Shown here: positions 12,541 through 22,474 of the stretch, in pieces
Numbering within the stretch: position 1 is the stretch's first letter
How the letters are laid out: each line of letters starts with the position of its first letter
Assembly (NCBI GenBank): GCA_002189035.1
Contig: NEEC01000011.1
Span: 1,054,001 to 1,118,000, forward strand
Source of the DNA: Utricularia gibba
Taxonomy: Eukaryota; Streptophyta; Magnoliopsida; Lamiales; Lentibulariaceae
Direction: 5' to 3'
Length of the DNA stretch: 64,000 nucleotides
Made by a program: the position numbers and the translations under genes
The notes under the pieces: model-generated
Seen by the model: only the letters and a program-made list of their open reading frames with translations
Told to the model about the DNA's origin: nothing
Database searches by the model: none

Positions 12541-14405
12541 CTATAGCACAAGTGTAGAAAGCTAACATCTTAACAAATGAAAGTCTACTAATTGTGTCAA
12601 TCAAAACATTTGGATGCATATGCTTGTCATCTCTTATTCCCCAATCACAATGACAAAAATACACATTCATTGTAACCTTTTCATTTCCAAAAGACCATTG
12701 ATAATTTTTTTGATTACAATTTTCAAAAAAAATTAGCTCTACCATTTTCAACATTTTACATTCAATATTTCATTTATCATAGACCATAGTAGGCCCTCTC
12801 TTTTTTTGTTAAAATGGATGCTTGACAAACCAAGTTCAAAACTTATCGTCCATTTTTTCTAACAAGACAAGGTTTCGAGTATCCTTGATAGTTGCATTCA
12901 CTGACCTCAAATTATTATTTATTAACAATGCACATTTGGAGGATCTATCAAAAAATGCTCAAGACCAATACGTTGGATATATCTCACTCATGTATCCCAA
13001 ACCCTCTTGGTGATATCCTTTAATTTGTTCATTGTCTATTTAAATTGTAGTAAAGTCATTGCTTGAACTGCATCTCACACATGAGCTCTCATGACATTTG
13101 TGACCTATATTTTCACCTTATTTTATAAATTCTTTTATCGTGTAAAAGATAATGACGACCCTAATACAAAGTTTGTTTCCAAATATTAGATTATAATCAT
13201 TATCATAACAACATGATGAATGTAATATATTTGTTGTTGGAAGAATGAAATTGATTCCTGAGATTAAGTCGCTTCCTCTATTTGAGATAATAGTGTGTGC
13301 CTTGGCATTGTATGCGGTGATCCCAACATCATTCACAAGTATTCTTAAAATCATTCTCAACTTTTCAAAAATTCACTACCCACCATGCCTCATGCACGAA
13401 GAAAATATTGCATTATTAGGATTTAATGCAATTATAACAAATTTCTCTACAATTGGTTAAGGATGTGAGTCTCATGCACTCTTACAACTAAGAACTCATA
13501 TATTTGGAGGTCATCCTTAGAAGCTTATGAGTAAATACAACATAACAGTTACTGTATCATAACCCATCAAATATTTTGTGGATCCACTAAATGTAATAAG
13601 TCAAATTTAGTGTTCTCTTAAAAACCACTAACGTTGAATCATTAAATCAAATCTTCCATCATATTCTTTAAAACTTGTAATAAAGTTAAATGAAAAAAAT
13701 TGAATTAACTAGTAACAACATGTACTTCTCCAAAGTATAACCAAATATATGTAATTAAAAATATTCACAAATTTCAATATTAAATAAAAATAAGATATTT
13801 GCTCATGAATATAGTAAACAAAATTTGACATTATAATACATGCTAGTAATACCTTAAGACAAATGTATTCTCCCATACATGTCTTTCATCCATTAGAATC
13901 ACTATGATTGATCTACAACACTTCCACAGTTTTGCCAATACTAAACTTTTTATATTGAGCACAATAATTTCCAAGGCGTTGAAAATGGCTATCACTTACG
14001 ATAGATATCATTTTCATGGCTAAATCTTCTTCCATAATTCTTTTTGAACTAATACATTGATCTTCCAATTTAATTGCACATCAATGACAAAGAATGATGC
14101 TTTCATATGTCGGTAGTTGATATTTTTCTATATGTTTTTCTTAATTAGCCAACTTCCTTTGATAGATTCGTTTGTTTCATGAGGACAGTAGTGCTCCATA
14201 TGTAGTTCTAATTTTCTATAAGCATATCCAATTGCTAGAAAAGTGCCTCTTATCCTCTGAATTTTGATTTTATGAAATTCAATTTTGGTTTGATCTTCAA
14301 CTTTATTGATGGTCGTGAGACTTCAAGTATTTTAAGTGAAGACTTGGAATTGTGGGATTTGCAGAATGAAATTATTGTTCCAAGAAGATAGATCTATGAA
14401 ATTAT
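12541..14405. other. intergenic, no gene seen
   Basis: AT-rich sequence between the copia relic and the LTR at 14406. Short open frames on both strands show no similarity I can name. Confidence 0.45.
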
Positions 14406-15684
14406 TGATAGCACACACATTTTCCTAATGTAAGATATGAAAATCATAAATTTTTAATTATATTTAGTTGTTTATTTTATAGTTTCAAGTATTTTTATAT
14501 AACTTAAGAAAAATGTGATTTTTGTGTGCTAGTGGGCTAAATCATGATTTAGTCCACCCCATGTTCTAACCCAATTTTGAGTCATGCAGCATCCCTCAAA
14601 AATCATGGAGAGACACAAGGATTTCATGTAAGTCACCATACAACAAGAGGAATAGGGAACAATGAGTACACTATCACGGCGGCAATCTACAAGTCAGGGG
14701 CAGGAGCAGCAGAGCTATCAGAGATTGTACTAGCTTTGGGAAGTGAGAGACGAGAGAAAAAAATGAGAGGAGAGAGAATCGCAAAGGAGCGGGAGCAGAC
14801 GGAAATCAAGACGAATGTTGAACCAGAAGGAGAAAGAAGGGTGATTTTTTTTGAGAAGAACCTCCAACATGAAGGATGAAGATTAAGACCTAGTTCAACG
14901 CTACTGTTTCAGCTTGTGAACAATAGCAGACGGAAATCAGAACTATAATTGTTTTATTTTAGTTTCTGCAACCAACTCTTTCACGATGTTCTTGACGTTT
15001 TCACTGCTTTATGTTAATGTTATCATATTTTACATTCCAAGTATGAGTAGCTAGAACCTTAGGGATGATGTAAGGTAGAGCATGATGGTGTGGACCTAGG
15101 ATTCTTCACAAATGAGTAGCTTAATTGTTTAGAGGTAGACCAATAAATCAAGGCAGGAGCAATAGGTGTTATTCCGGGATAGAACCAGTAGAACCAAGTA
15201 GACCTAGTTCTATACACTTTGCATGTGGGTAGACCTAATTGCAATGTTGGTGATGATATTGGGGACTAGCTTAGCCGAAAAAATAATGAATGACCTAGGT
15301 AGACTTAGGTTATTTGAAATTGTGAGTGTAGGAACATGATAAATTAAATTAGGTATTTTAACACCACACCACCTGGAGACTCTTAACGCATCTTAGTATT
15401 ACTCTAAGTTAAAACCAATACTTGTTACCTTTAGCATTGATACCTAATTTTGTTTACTGAACTTGCTTACCATTGTTAGTCTGAGCTTCGACTAAGAACT
15501 ACTATTATTCCGAATTCTGCATTTGCTAAGACACTTAACAAGCACAAGCTCCTTGTGATCGACCCTGAATTCCATTGTACATTTTGTGTTTAATTTGTAT
15601 TTTGTGAGGATTAGGGCTTATAAATTTATTTTATATGAAAATTTGGTTTTAATGCAACGACATTGCTAAAATTCTCGTTTATTA
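14406..15684 (+). mobile_element. LTR copy, TGATAA family
   Basis: The copy begins TGATAGCACACAC and ends near TTTATTA. It shares with the 36.9 kb and 29.4 kb copies the segments around GGTAGACCTA..GGTAGAACC, TTAAATTAGG and GATCGACCC. The flanks (ATTAT and GATAT) match at only three of five positions, so the target duplication is diverged or the end is misplaced. A 100-codon open frame at 14577-14879 lies inside the LTR and has no counterpart in the other copies, so I do not call it a gene. Its position directly upstream of the polymerase relic suggests it may have separated that relic from its original 5' part. Confidence 0.7.
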
Positions 15685-16540
15685 GATATCAAGATTCAGA
15701 GATGGAAATAAAAAATATCTTTATTGCTGTCTATTGCACTTCAAAAATATTTCTAAAAAGTATAGAGAATCTGAATTTCAGTCAAGATGAAATTTTCCAA
15801 TGCATTATAAAAGCTACAACTTCAAAAGAAATAGATGACAATATACCAAAGGTCAAATCACTTCATTATATAAAGAGTTGTCAACCTTCTTTGTATGCAA
15901 AGCTCGTTCTTTCATTGTAGCGGATATAGAAACTCTAGTTGTGAATGATGTTCATGTTCCTTATCTGGCTGGATATTTAGTGATTGAACCAAGTGCAGAT
16001 CTGACTTTAACTCCACCAATCCAAACACTTTTTAGTAAAGATCACTTGCAATCTATCTACCTTAGGGTCTGTTTGGTGCAGCTTCAGCTTCAAAAAAATC
16101 ACTTTTAGAAGTGATTCCTGGACAAAACACGCACTACTTGTGCTCCACCTGAAGTTGGAGCAGTGAAGTGCTCCACTGTTTTTGAGAAGGTGAGGGTCCC
16201 TTGCTTCAATTTTATTGAAGCACTTCTCAAATATATATATATACCTATTTTACCCTCACTTTGTTTTAAATTTCAATAAATTATCCCTCCACTCCATCTA
16301 GGGTTAAAGTCGTTGCTTCAAAATTACAACAAGAAATATCTTGACTTCTCTATTCCCACTCGAACGCAGTGTGAAAAGTAGGTGCGATTCCTCCAAATTT
16401 AGTCTCTATCTTCAGATCTCATTCGAATGAAATAGATCTTCTTCAGTTTTTCGTTGTTTCATTTGCTTCATTTGCCTACATCTTCTTTAGTTTTCATTGC
16501 ATTTTTTATCCTTCATTATTTCACCATTTTCTATAGACAT

Positions 16541-17590
16541 ATGGACGGAGGTGATAGCTCACAAGCGAGATGTGTGGATCCTAACCTGGTAGCGACCTTT
16601 ATTCGAGTTTTTACGACAGAGGTTCATGCTAGAAATAGACCGAACAGCCACTTCAACAGATTGGGATGGGAGAATGTGGTTAGAAATTTTAATTCTTTGA
16701 CAGGTAAGAATCATTCTCGAGCTCAATTGAAAAACAAATGGGGTAAGATGAAAAAAGCTTGGGATGTATGGGTTAAATTGATGAAGCAAACCGGAATTGG
16801 ATTTGAGCCTAATGGTGTTGTAGATATGTCTGATTCCTAGTGGAGTGACTACTTAAAGGTACATTATATTTGTTTCAAGATTCTTTTTTTTTATAATACA
16901 AATGCTTGTTTTTTTATGTTTCTGCAATATTTCATCGTAAGTGATATTATATACTTGTAGGATAACAAAGCTGCACGTTATTATAAGAATGTTACACCAA
17001 TTTTGCTAGAAGAGCAAGAGATAATGTTTAGCGATATCTTAGTCACCGAAGAATTAGTGCATTATTCGACAGGTGGACAACACTCATCGCCTTGTTTTGA
17101 AGATGCAAATGACATTCAAGATAATATTGAAGGCTATGAAGTCGCTACACAAGTTCAGAACTCTCCATATGGTTGTACTTCCACTCAACAAGGTAGTCAA
17201 TCTAGCATACAAACACCGGTGCGAAAAGCACTAGCAAGTACAAGAAAGCGTGCTAGGACAAATGACAGCAACATAATTGCTCATGCATTGGAAAAGGTGG
17301 CAGAAGCTATTGGACCTTCACGGGAGCAGCGTCTTGTAGACCATGAGAAGGCTGAAATTAAAACATGTTTGAACTTTTTCGACAACTGTAGTGGCATAGC
17401 ATTTGGTGATACGATATATGTACATGCCATGGTGATGTTTGCATCAGAAACCAAGCGCAAACTTTGGTTCTTTGCAAAAAATGATGATGCAAGAGTAGCT
17501 TATCTCAAATATGATTATCAAATTCATTGCCATAAAATGGGGAAAATGTCCCATAAAGTTGGTGTTATTTGCAAAAGTAGATTATCTTGA
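16541..17590 (+). pseudogene. Harbinger Myb/SANT-like (Myb_DNA-bind_3) accessory protein
   Basis: Two exons, 16541-16858 and 16961-17590, joined by a 102-bp GT..AG intron in frame, give about 315 codons. Residues 15-95 hold the trihelix-like Myb_DNA-bind_3 domain seen in L10-interacting MYB-domain proteins and Harbinger ORF1 proteins (FNRLGWENVVRNFNSLTGKN, then LKNKWGKMKKAWDVW). A basic TRKRARTND patch, a possible nuclear localisation signal, lies in the second exon. In this family the protein helps bring the transposase to the nucleus and to the element ends. Codon 100 is TAG in the segment SDS*WSDYLK, where a Trp or acidic residue is usual, so as read the protein is truncated just before the intron. 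Apart from that stop the frame is open. Confidence 0.75.
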
Positions 17591-17940
17591 TGTTGTCTAT
17601 TTCATTTAGATTTGAGGTTGTTGTGTTGAAGACAAAATAATGAGTTGGACGTTATCATATTTTCTGAATTTTTGTTATTATGTTTTAGCATATAAATATA
17701 TTAAGTTATAGTTCAAGAAACAAATGAACCTAATATATGTTTACATCAAAATTTAATAATTTATTTTTATGTGAATAATATACAACATATATTTCATTTT
17801 CGAATAATCACATAAATTGGAATTTTTTTAATATTAATTTTTTTTTATTAATCTGTTTTACAATAAAAAAACAACGTTCAAGATAAACTTTGATTTATGT
17901 ATTTAAATTTATGTATTAAATTATTTTATATTAACGCTAT
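17591..17940. other. AT-rich spacer inside the Harbinger element
   Basis: Non-coding sequence of very high AT content between ORF1 and the tandem array. Nothing else is recognised. Confidence 0.5.
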
Positions 17941-18014
17941 CTACGAAATAAGTAATTTGGTAGGAGTCCAATACACAAACGTGTTGGACTCCTACCACAT
18001 TACTTATTTTGTAG
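17941..18014. repeat. 31-bp arm cruciform next to the tandem array
   Basis: Arms 17941-17971 and 17984-18014 are reverse complements with 29 of 31 matches around a 12-nt loop (arm core GGTAGGAGTCCAA). Weaker complementarity continues outward. The right arm is the start of the first 88-bp repeat unit, so one repeat end is present in reversed orientation. Confidence 0.85.
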
Positions 18015-18350
18015 GTGTCATTAATGTGAGATACACACAGGCGTGGTTTATGCATTACTTATGTCTGTGTGTTGGATTTCTATCAAATTACTTATTTTAT
18101 AGGCAGTGTTAATGTAGGATACACATGGGCGTGGTTTATGTATAATCTACGTCCGTGTATTGGACTCTTATCTAATTTCTTATTTCGTAGGTGGTGTTAA
18201 TATCTAACACTACATGAGTATGGTTTATGCATAACCCACATCCGTTTGTTGGACTCCTTTCAAATTACTTGTTTCATAGGTGCCATTAATGTGGGATACA
18301 CATGTGCTTGGTTTATGCATAACTCACGTCCGTGTGCTGGACTTCTTCCA
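17984..18350 (+). repeat. 88-bp tandem repeat, about four units
   Basis: The marker TTGGAC/TTGGAT recurs at 17984, 18072, 18160, 18249 and 18338, a period of 88-89 bp. Each unit carries CAAATTACTTATTT-GTAGG, TTAATGTGGGATACACA and GTGGTTTATGCATAA in order, with scattered substitutions. It lies between the 3' ends of the two convergent transposon genes. It is not a CRISPR array, because there are no unique spacers. Confidence 0.9.
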
Positions 18351-18509
18351 AATATATACTAATCACATCGAATTATAGTTTACTGTCAAATCGAACATTC
18401 ATAGATGTCTATCTACTTCCATTTTCACCCTGATAGAGTCTCTTATGGCATCCATGTCATTGTCCCGTGCACCTTCCGAATCAGTCAGTGGATCTTGTGA
18501 ATCATATTC

Positions 18510-19792
18510 TTACACTTCTTCTAAGAAATCTGGGTCATCATTGTTCATAATTCTAATGTAATTGTGCAGTGCTATCGTTACAATTACAAGCCTAATTTGT
18601 ATCTTCAAAGCCAATGGAGAAGGGAAGCAAGTCACTAGCTTGAATTTCTTCTTCTCAATTCCAAATGATCTTTCAATTGCGCATCTCAAGGATGAATGCT
18701 TGAAATAGAATAATTCATTTCCATTTATGAGAGATGGATTTCGATAAAAATCTGGAAGATGATATCTCTCCCTCCTGTATGGGGCCATAAACCCATTCTT
18801 ATTTGTATAACCAAAGTCAACGAGGTAGTACTTTCCTAATATAGAACAAGATCAATGAATAATGATGAGTAACACATTTGAATTAACACATTAAACAACT
18901 GAGTAATCACCTTGAGATGGCATTTGAAACTTAGAATTTTGATCATTAATGGCAGCACATAACACACGTGAATCATGTGCTGCCTTTTCCCAACCAACAG
19001 CCACAAAAGTGAAACATAAATTAAAATCGCAAGCAACCAATATGTTTTGTGTTGGTTTCCCCTTCCTTCCTATAAATGGAATTTGTTTTTTTGGTGGCAG
19101 AATTGCATCAATGTGTGTACCATCTATGGCTCCAATGCAATCCTAAAGTGTAAAAAATCTTCCAATAATGATTAGTCAATAAATTAAGAGAATGGATAGA
19201 CTAATATATATGATATACAACCTTAAAATAACGTGAGTATCGATCGTCGAATTGGAACTCTGGAGGAGTAACATTGTGAGGTCGAAATAAACAAATCCAA
19301 TCTTTAGACATCTTCAAACAAGCTTTAAGAACTGCACGTATCGATCTATGGATTGTCCATGCTACGATATTATGCAAAACACAACATTACCATACAAAAC
19401 TATATTAGCCAAAAAAATATAGATGATACAAAACTAAAAAACATCATACTTGAATGTTGATACCCTTCTGCAAGATGACTTTGATTGTAACCTTGACCAA
19501 CATATTGAAGAAAGTGAGCAAGTTGTTCCCGAATGGAGACACCCCCAATAGGTTTCAACCCATAAGACTCACTCAATAATTCACAAAGTTGATAAAAAAC
19601 ATGAGTTGTCATCCTTAACTTAATTGGATTGCCTTCTAACATCTATTTCAACAATTCTGCACCTATAAACTTCCTATTCTTACATGGAAATTTATGTACC
19701 CGATTAGCATAATAACTACCAATCAAAGATACAACACTAACCACCATTTTTTAAACTTTTTTATTTCTTCTTGAAGATTGATCATTATCCAT
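18510..19792 (-). pseudogene. PIF/Harbinger DDE transposase, catalytic part intact
   Basis: Minus-strand exons 19642-19450, 19361-19222, 19142-18911 and 18835-18510 join in frame with GT..AG introns and give 296 codons without a break, ending FLEEV and a stop. The three acidic residues of the DDE_Tnp_4 nuclease are all present: Asp in CIGAIDGTHID, Asp in YYLVDFGYTNKNGFMAPYR and Glu in RCAIERSFGI. The usual ALHNYIR tail is also there. An upstream in-frame stretch from the ATG at 19792 continues the N-terminal region (FPCKNRKFIGAELLK) but has stops at codons 14 and 50. The protein would therefore have to start at the Met at 19642 and lose about 50 residues, or be dead. The enzyme cuts and pastes Harbinger elements at TTA/TAA sites. 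Confidence 0.8.
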
Positions 19793-20509
19793 GTATGACT
19801 TCAAAGGAGAAAATGAATACTCCTTTGAAAAAAAATTCAAGAAGATGAAAAATAAGTGTATGTAGTAGTGGGGGTAGGTATGAATTTAAGAGAGTAGTTG
19901 AAAAAAATTCATTCAGGATATATTAGTAATATCAATACAAAAAAAACTTCATATGAAGCAAATTACATCAAACACGTTTTGTTTCTATCTGTTTGGAGTT
20001 GATGGACCAAACAGAAATTGCTTTAAAAAAAGCACTTCTACAAAATCACTTTTTTTGAAGTTAATTTTAGAAGCAGTTCCAAACAGTCTCTTACTTTTCA
20101 AAAAAGTAGCAAAAAAGTATTATTTGATTTTATTTTGAATGTAGAAATTTTAGTGAAAAAAGATCTCATCTTCTAACTATTTATTTCTACAATTTTGCTC
20201 AGTTTGGTGGTATTATTCTTTGTAGATCACTCAAATAAGTATATAATCAAAACCTTATTTCGAAATCATAAGTCTTATGAGTTGAGGGTGTGTGTCTCTA
20301 AGAAACCACAAAATAAACTCTTCTTTCATTTCCATGATTCGTTGGTCTTGCTTCTAGGTTCTCTTGATAAATTGGCTAAAACATTATGTCCAAATTTAGG
20401 GTTCAAAGGTTCTATTTCGCATAAATAATTGACAATAGAGAATCTTGAGTCTTATCATGATTCTATGTTTGGCTATCTTTTTCAAGATATGATTCTATTG
20501 GGTGGTGTG

Positions 20510-20935
20510 TGTTGGACTCAGCTAAGGAATTCATGCTAGACCACAATCACTTTGCTAGTGCTCAAGTCAAGCTGATCCAGATTAGCAAGTTCCAAATCAA
20601 AGTGCATGTCTCCAACTAACCAGAAATGTAAGAAGTAGCTACACACCCATGACCGTAGGAAAGAGAGGGAGATATGGTGTGTGATCAAGTGGTGAAGCTT
20701 TGTTCCTTTTTCAAGATCACTGTTATGTAGGTGAAGAAGTGTTCCGATTTTTTATCTAAATTGCGAATTGCAGAGCAACTAGACAACTTTCTTTCTTTTG
20801 CTGATCATATTGATTATATTGTGTAGAAAAAATCTTCTTTATGGATCCTTGTAATTTAGGGGTGTGGCCCAAACCTAGATTTTTCCCTATGCCTTTGTTT
20901 GATTTAGCATACATGAAAGTACAAAATTTCATACA
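20510..20935 (+). mobile_element. solo LTR in the polymerase relic, TSD GTGTG
   Basis: A 426-bp insert starting TGTTGGACTC and ending CATACA (TG...CA) is flanked by GTGTG at 20505-20509 and 20936-20940. Removing it with one GTGTG joins the codons for GGV to those for LLKAQ in frame. No internal coding sequence is present, so it looks like a solo LTR, probably of a copia type. Confidence 0.85.
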
Positions 20936-21095
20936 GTGTGTTGTTGAAAGCACAATCTATTTATGGGCAAAAGTATCATATTGATATTGAGGATTCAATG
21001 ACATTGTCTTCTCTTAGATTGAAGATCTTTCGTTATCATTATTTGGATGAGCACTTTCATATACATATCCCAATTTCTAACCAAGATTCATTTAT

Positions 21096-21374
21096 TGTTG
21101 GTTAAAAAGAAAAAAAAACACATATTATCAAGAAAGCACAGAATTGATAATCAAATGTCCTAAAGGTATTTCTGACCAGTCAATTGATCAGCTACTTCTA
21201 GGATATAGGTGATTCATTATGAAAGGAAAGACTCCTTTTACAAAATAGGAAGAACCAAATAGAATGCAACTAAATTCGCAATATTAGGGTACAATTAACT
21301 AAACATCCTCCATCAATATGTTAATTGTTGAATAATTGAATAATTATAATAATTAATAATTGAATAATCCAATA
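21096..21374 (+). mobile_element. short LTR-like insertion in the polymerase relic, TSD TTTAT
   Basis: A 279-bp insert starts TGTTGGTTAA and ends CCAATA, so its last two bases are TA where CA is expected. TTTAT flanks it at 21091-21095 and 21375-21379; the preceding A also matches. Removing it rejoins the QDSFI and RKSYY codons in frame. The imperfect inverted ends (TGTTGGTTA / TATTGGATTA) fit a decayed small LTR. Confidence 0.7.
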
Positions 21375-22474
21375 TTTATCAGGAAGAGCTATTATCACAG
21401 ACATCTTGATGTCTATATACCATATGGTGAAAATGTGTACTATTATGCTGTCAACTTATTATATCCATTTATCATGAAGACCTGTACTATGCCTATATCA
21501 ACATGGAAAAATAATTTAGAGTCGATTAGTTTACATAGCTTGTTTGGATTTCTTGAAGTATATGTAGTATAAAGATAAAGTGTATGTAGTTATTCATCCA
21601 TTCTTGCCATATAAAGATAAACATGCCACTTTCATCTTTCCAACTAGTAAATTTAAATTTGTCTTTTATTGTCATAGTTAAAGTTTGCTAATGATGAGAG
21701 ATCTTACACCCTCAAGAAAAGGAAACAGGTTATGAGGTGATCCCTCTTAGAGAGTACATGTTTCAAAAGAAAACAAGTCTTTTTGAGGGTTTAATTACTG
21801 ATCAATATGAAAATAGACTGAAAGCTAAAATGAATGGGGATCAAGCAATGCATTATATTTATAAAATTATCATGAACACACTCTATAGTCGATTTGGGAT
21901 CAATCTAGAGAGTCTGATTACAAAGATTTGTGATCATGAAGAATAATTTTCAATCCACTTCAAAACTTAATGATTGTGATCATGAAACTTGGATAGCATT
22001 GAAGACATCGGTTTTTCAATTTTCTGCTTGTTCCAGAATTCATATGTACCCATACATCATGGCCAAAAACAATTGTTACTACACACATATAGACTCGATG
22101 CTAGGTAATCCTCTTGATGATGCTAAGATCTCTTATATCGAAATTGATATGTTTAAACTTGAATACAAAATCAAGATGAGAGTCTTCTTAGCATCTAACA
22201 GTTGCGTCTTAGCAATAGACAATTAGCATATCTCGAACATAAGGGCCCTACTAAAGATTTAGTCAAACCAGAGTGGTTTAAAACAGAATTAGCAGATCTC
22301 GAACGAACTAAAAAGATAAGTAAGGAAGCTAATTTTAGGATTGATTGGAAAAAACTACTAGTAGGTAGGATTGGGTTAAAGATTAATCTAGGAATGCCTA
22401 AGAGTACTAAAAAGGAATGTATATATTCCGAAATTGATGAATGGATAGACACAACTGAAAGAACTGAATGGTAG

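Larger units (their letters stand above)
16065..20090. mobile_element. complete PIF/Harbinger transposon, TSD TTA
   Basis: The 4026-bp element is bounded by the 3-bp duplication TTA (16062-16064 and 20091-20093), the classic PIF/Harbinger target. Ends are GGGTCTGTTTGG at the left and CCAAACAGTCTC at the right, an imperfect terminal inverted repeat (10 of 12). Subterminal sequence (TTCAAAAAAAnTCACTTTT) is also inverted. It carries the two genes such elements need: a Myb/SANT-like protein on the plus strand and a DDE transposase on the minus strand, with tails facing each other across an 88-bp tandem array. Excising it with one TTA restores the frame of the surrounding polymerase relic, which confirms both boundaries. 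Confidence 0.9.
15690..22474 (+). pseudogene. linear mitochondrial-plasmid type DNA polymerase B relic, nested with insertions
   Basis: Segments at 15690-16064, 20091-20509, 20936-21095 and 21375-22474 line up in order as a protein-primed family-B DNA polymerase (DNA_pol_B_2), the enzyme of linear plasmids in plant mitochondria. Visible motifs are exonuclease I FIVADIETL (Asp and Glu kept), FFHFHDSLVLLLGSLDKLAK, Pol A as YYYAVNLLYPFIM (catalytic Asp replaced by Ala), Pol B as KIIMNTLYSRFGIN, and Pol C as CYYTHIDS (first Asp of the usual DxD pair replaced by His). The conserved C-terminal tail VKPEWFKTELADLERTKKIS is followed by FRIDW. Frameshifts occur near 20190 and in the 21560-22250 stretch. 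It is interrupted by a Harbinger element and two LTR-like inserts. The N-terminal (terminal-protein) side is missing or unrecognised. This is nuclear DNA derived from a mitochondrial plasmid or its integrated copy, and it cannot encode an active enzyme. Confidence 0.85.

Noticed and set aside
14577-14879. 100-codon Glu/Arg-rich open frame
   Set aside because: Inside the LTR at 14406-15684; not conserved in the family.
17984-18350. Regular repeat array considered as CRISPR-like
   Set aside because: Units are tandem with no unique spacers, the host is a plant, and the array is internal to a transposon.
20510-20935. Considered as an 8-bp-duplication hAT insertion (GTGTGTTG)
   Set aside because: The 8-bp match is explained by GTGTG plus the TG start of an LTR by chance; TGTTGG...CATACA ends fit an LTR better and the ends are not hAT-like.
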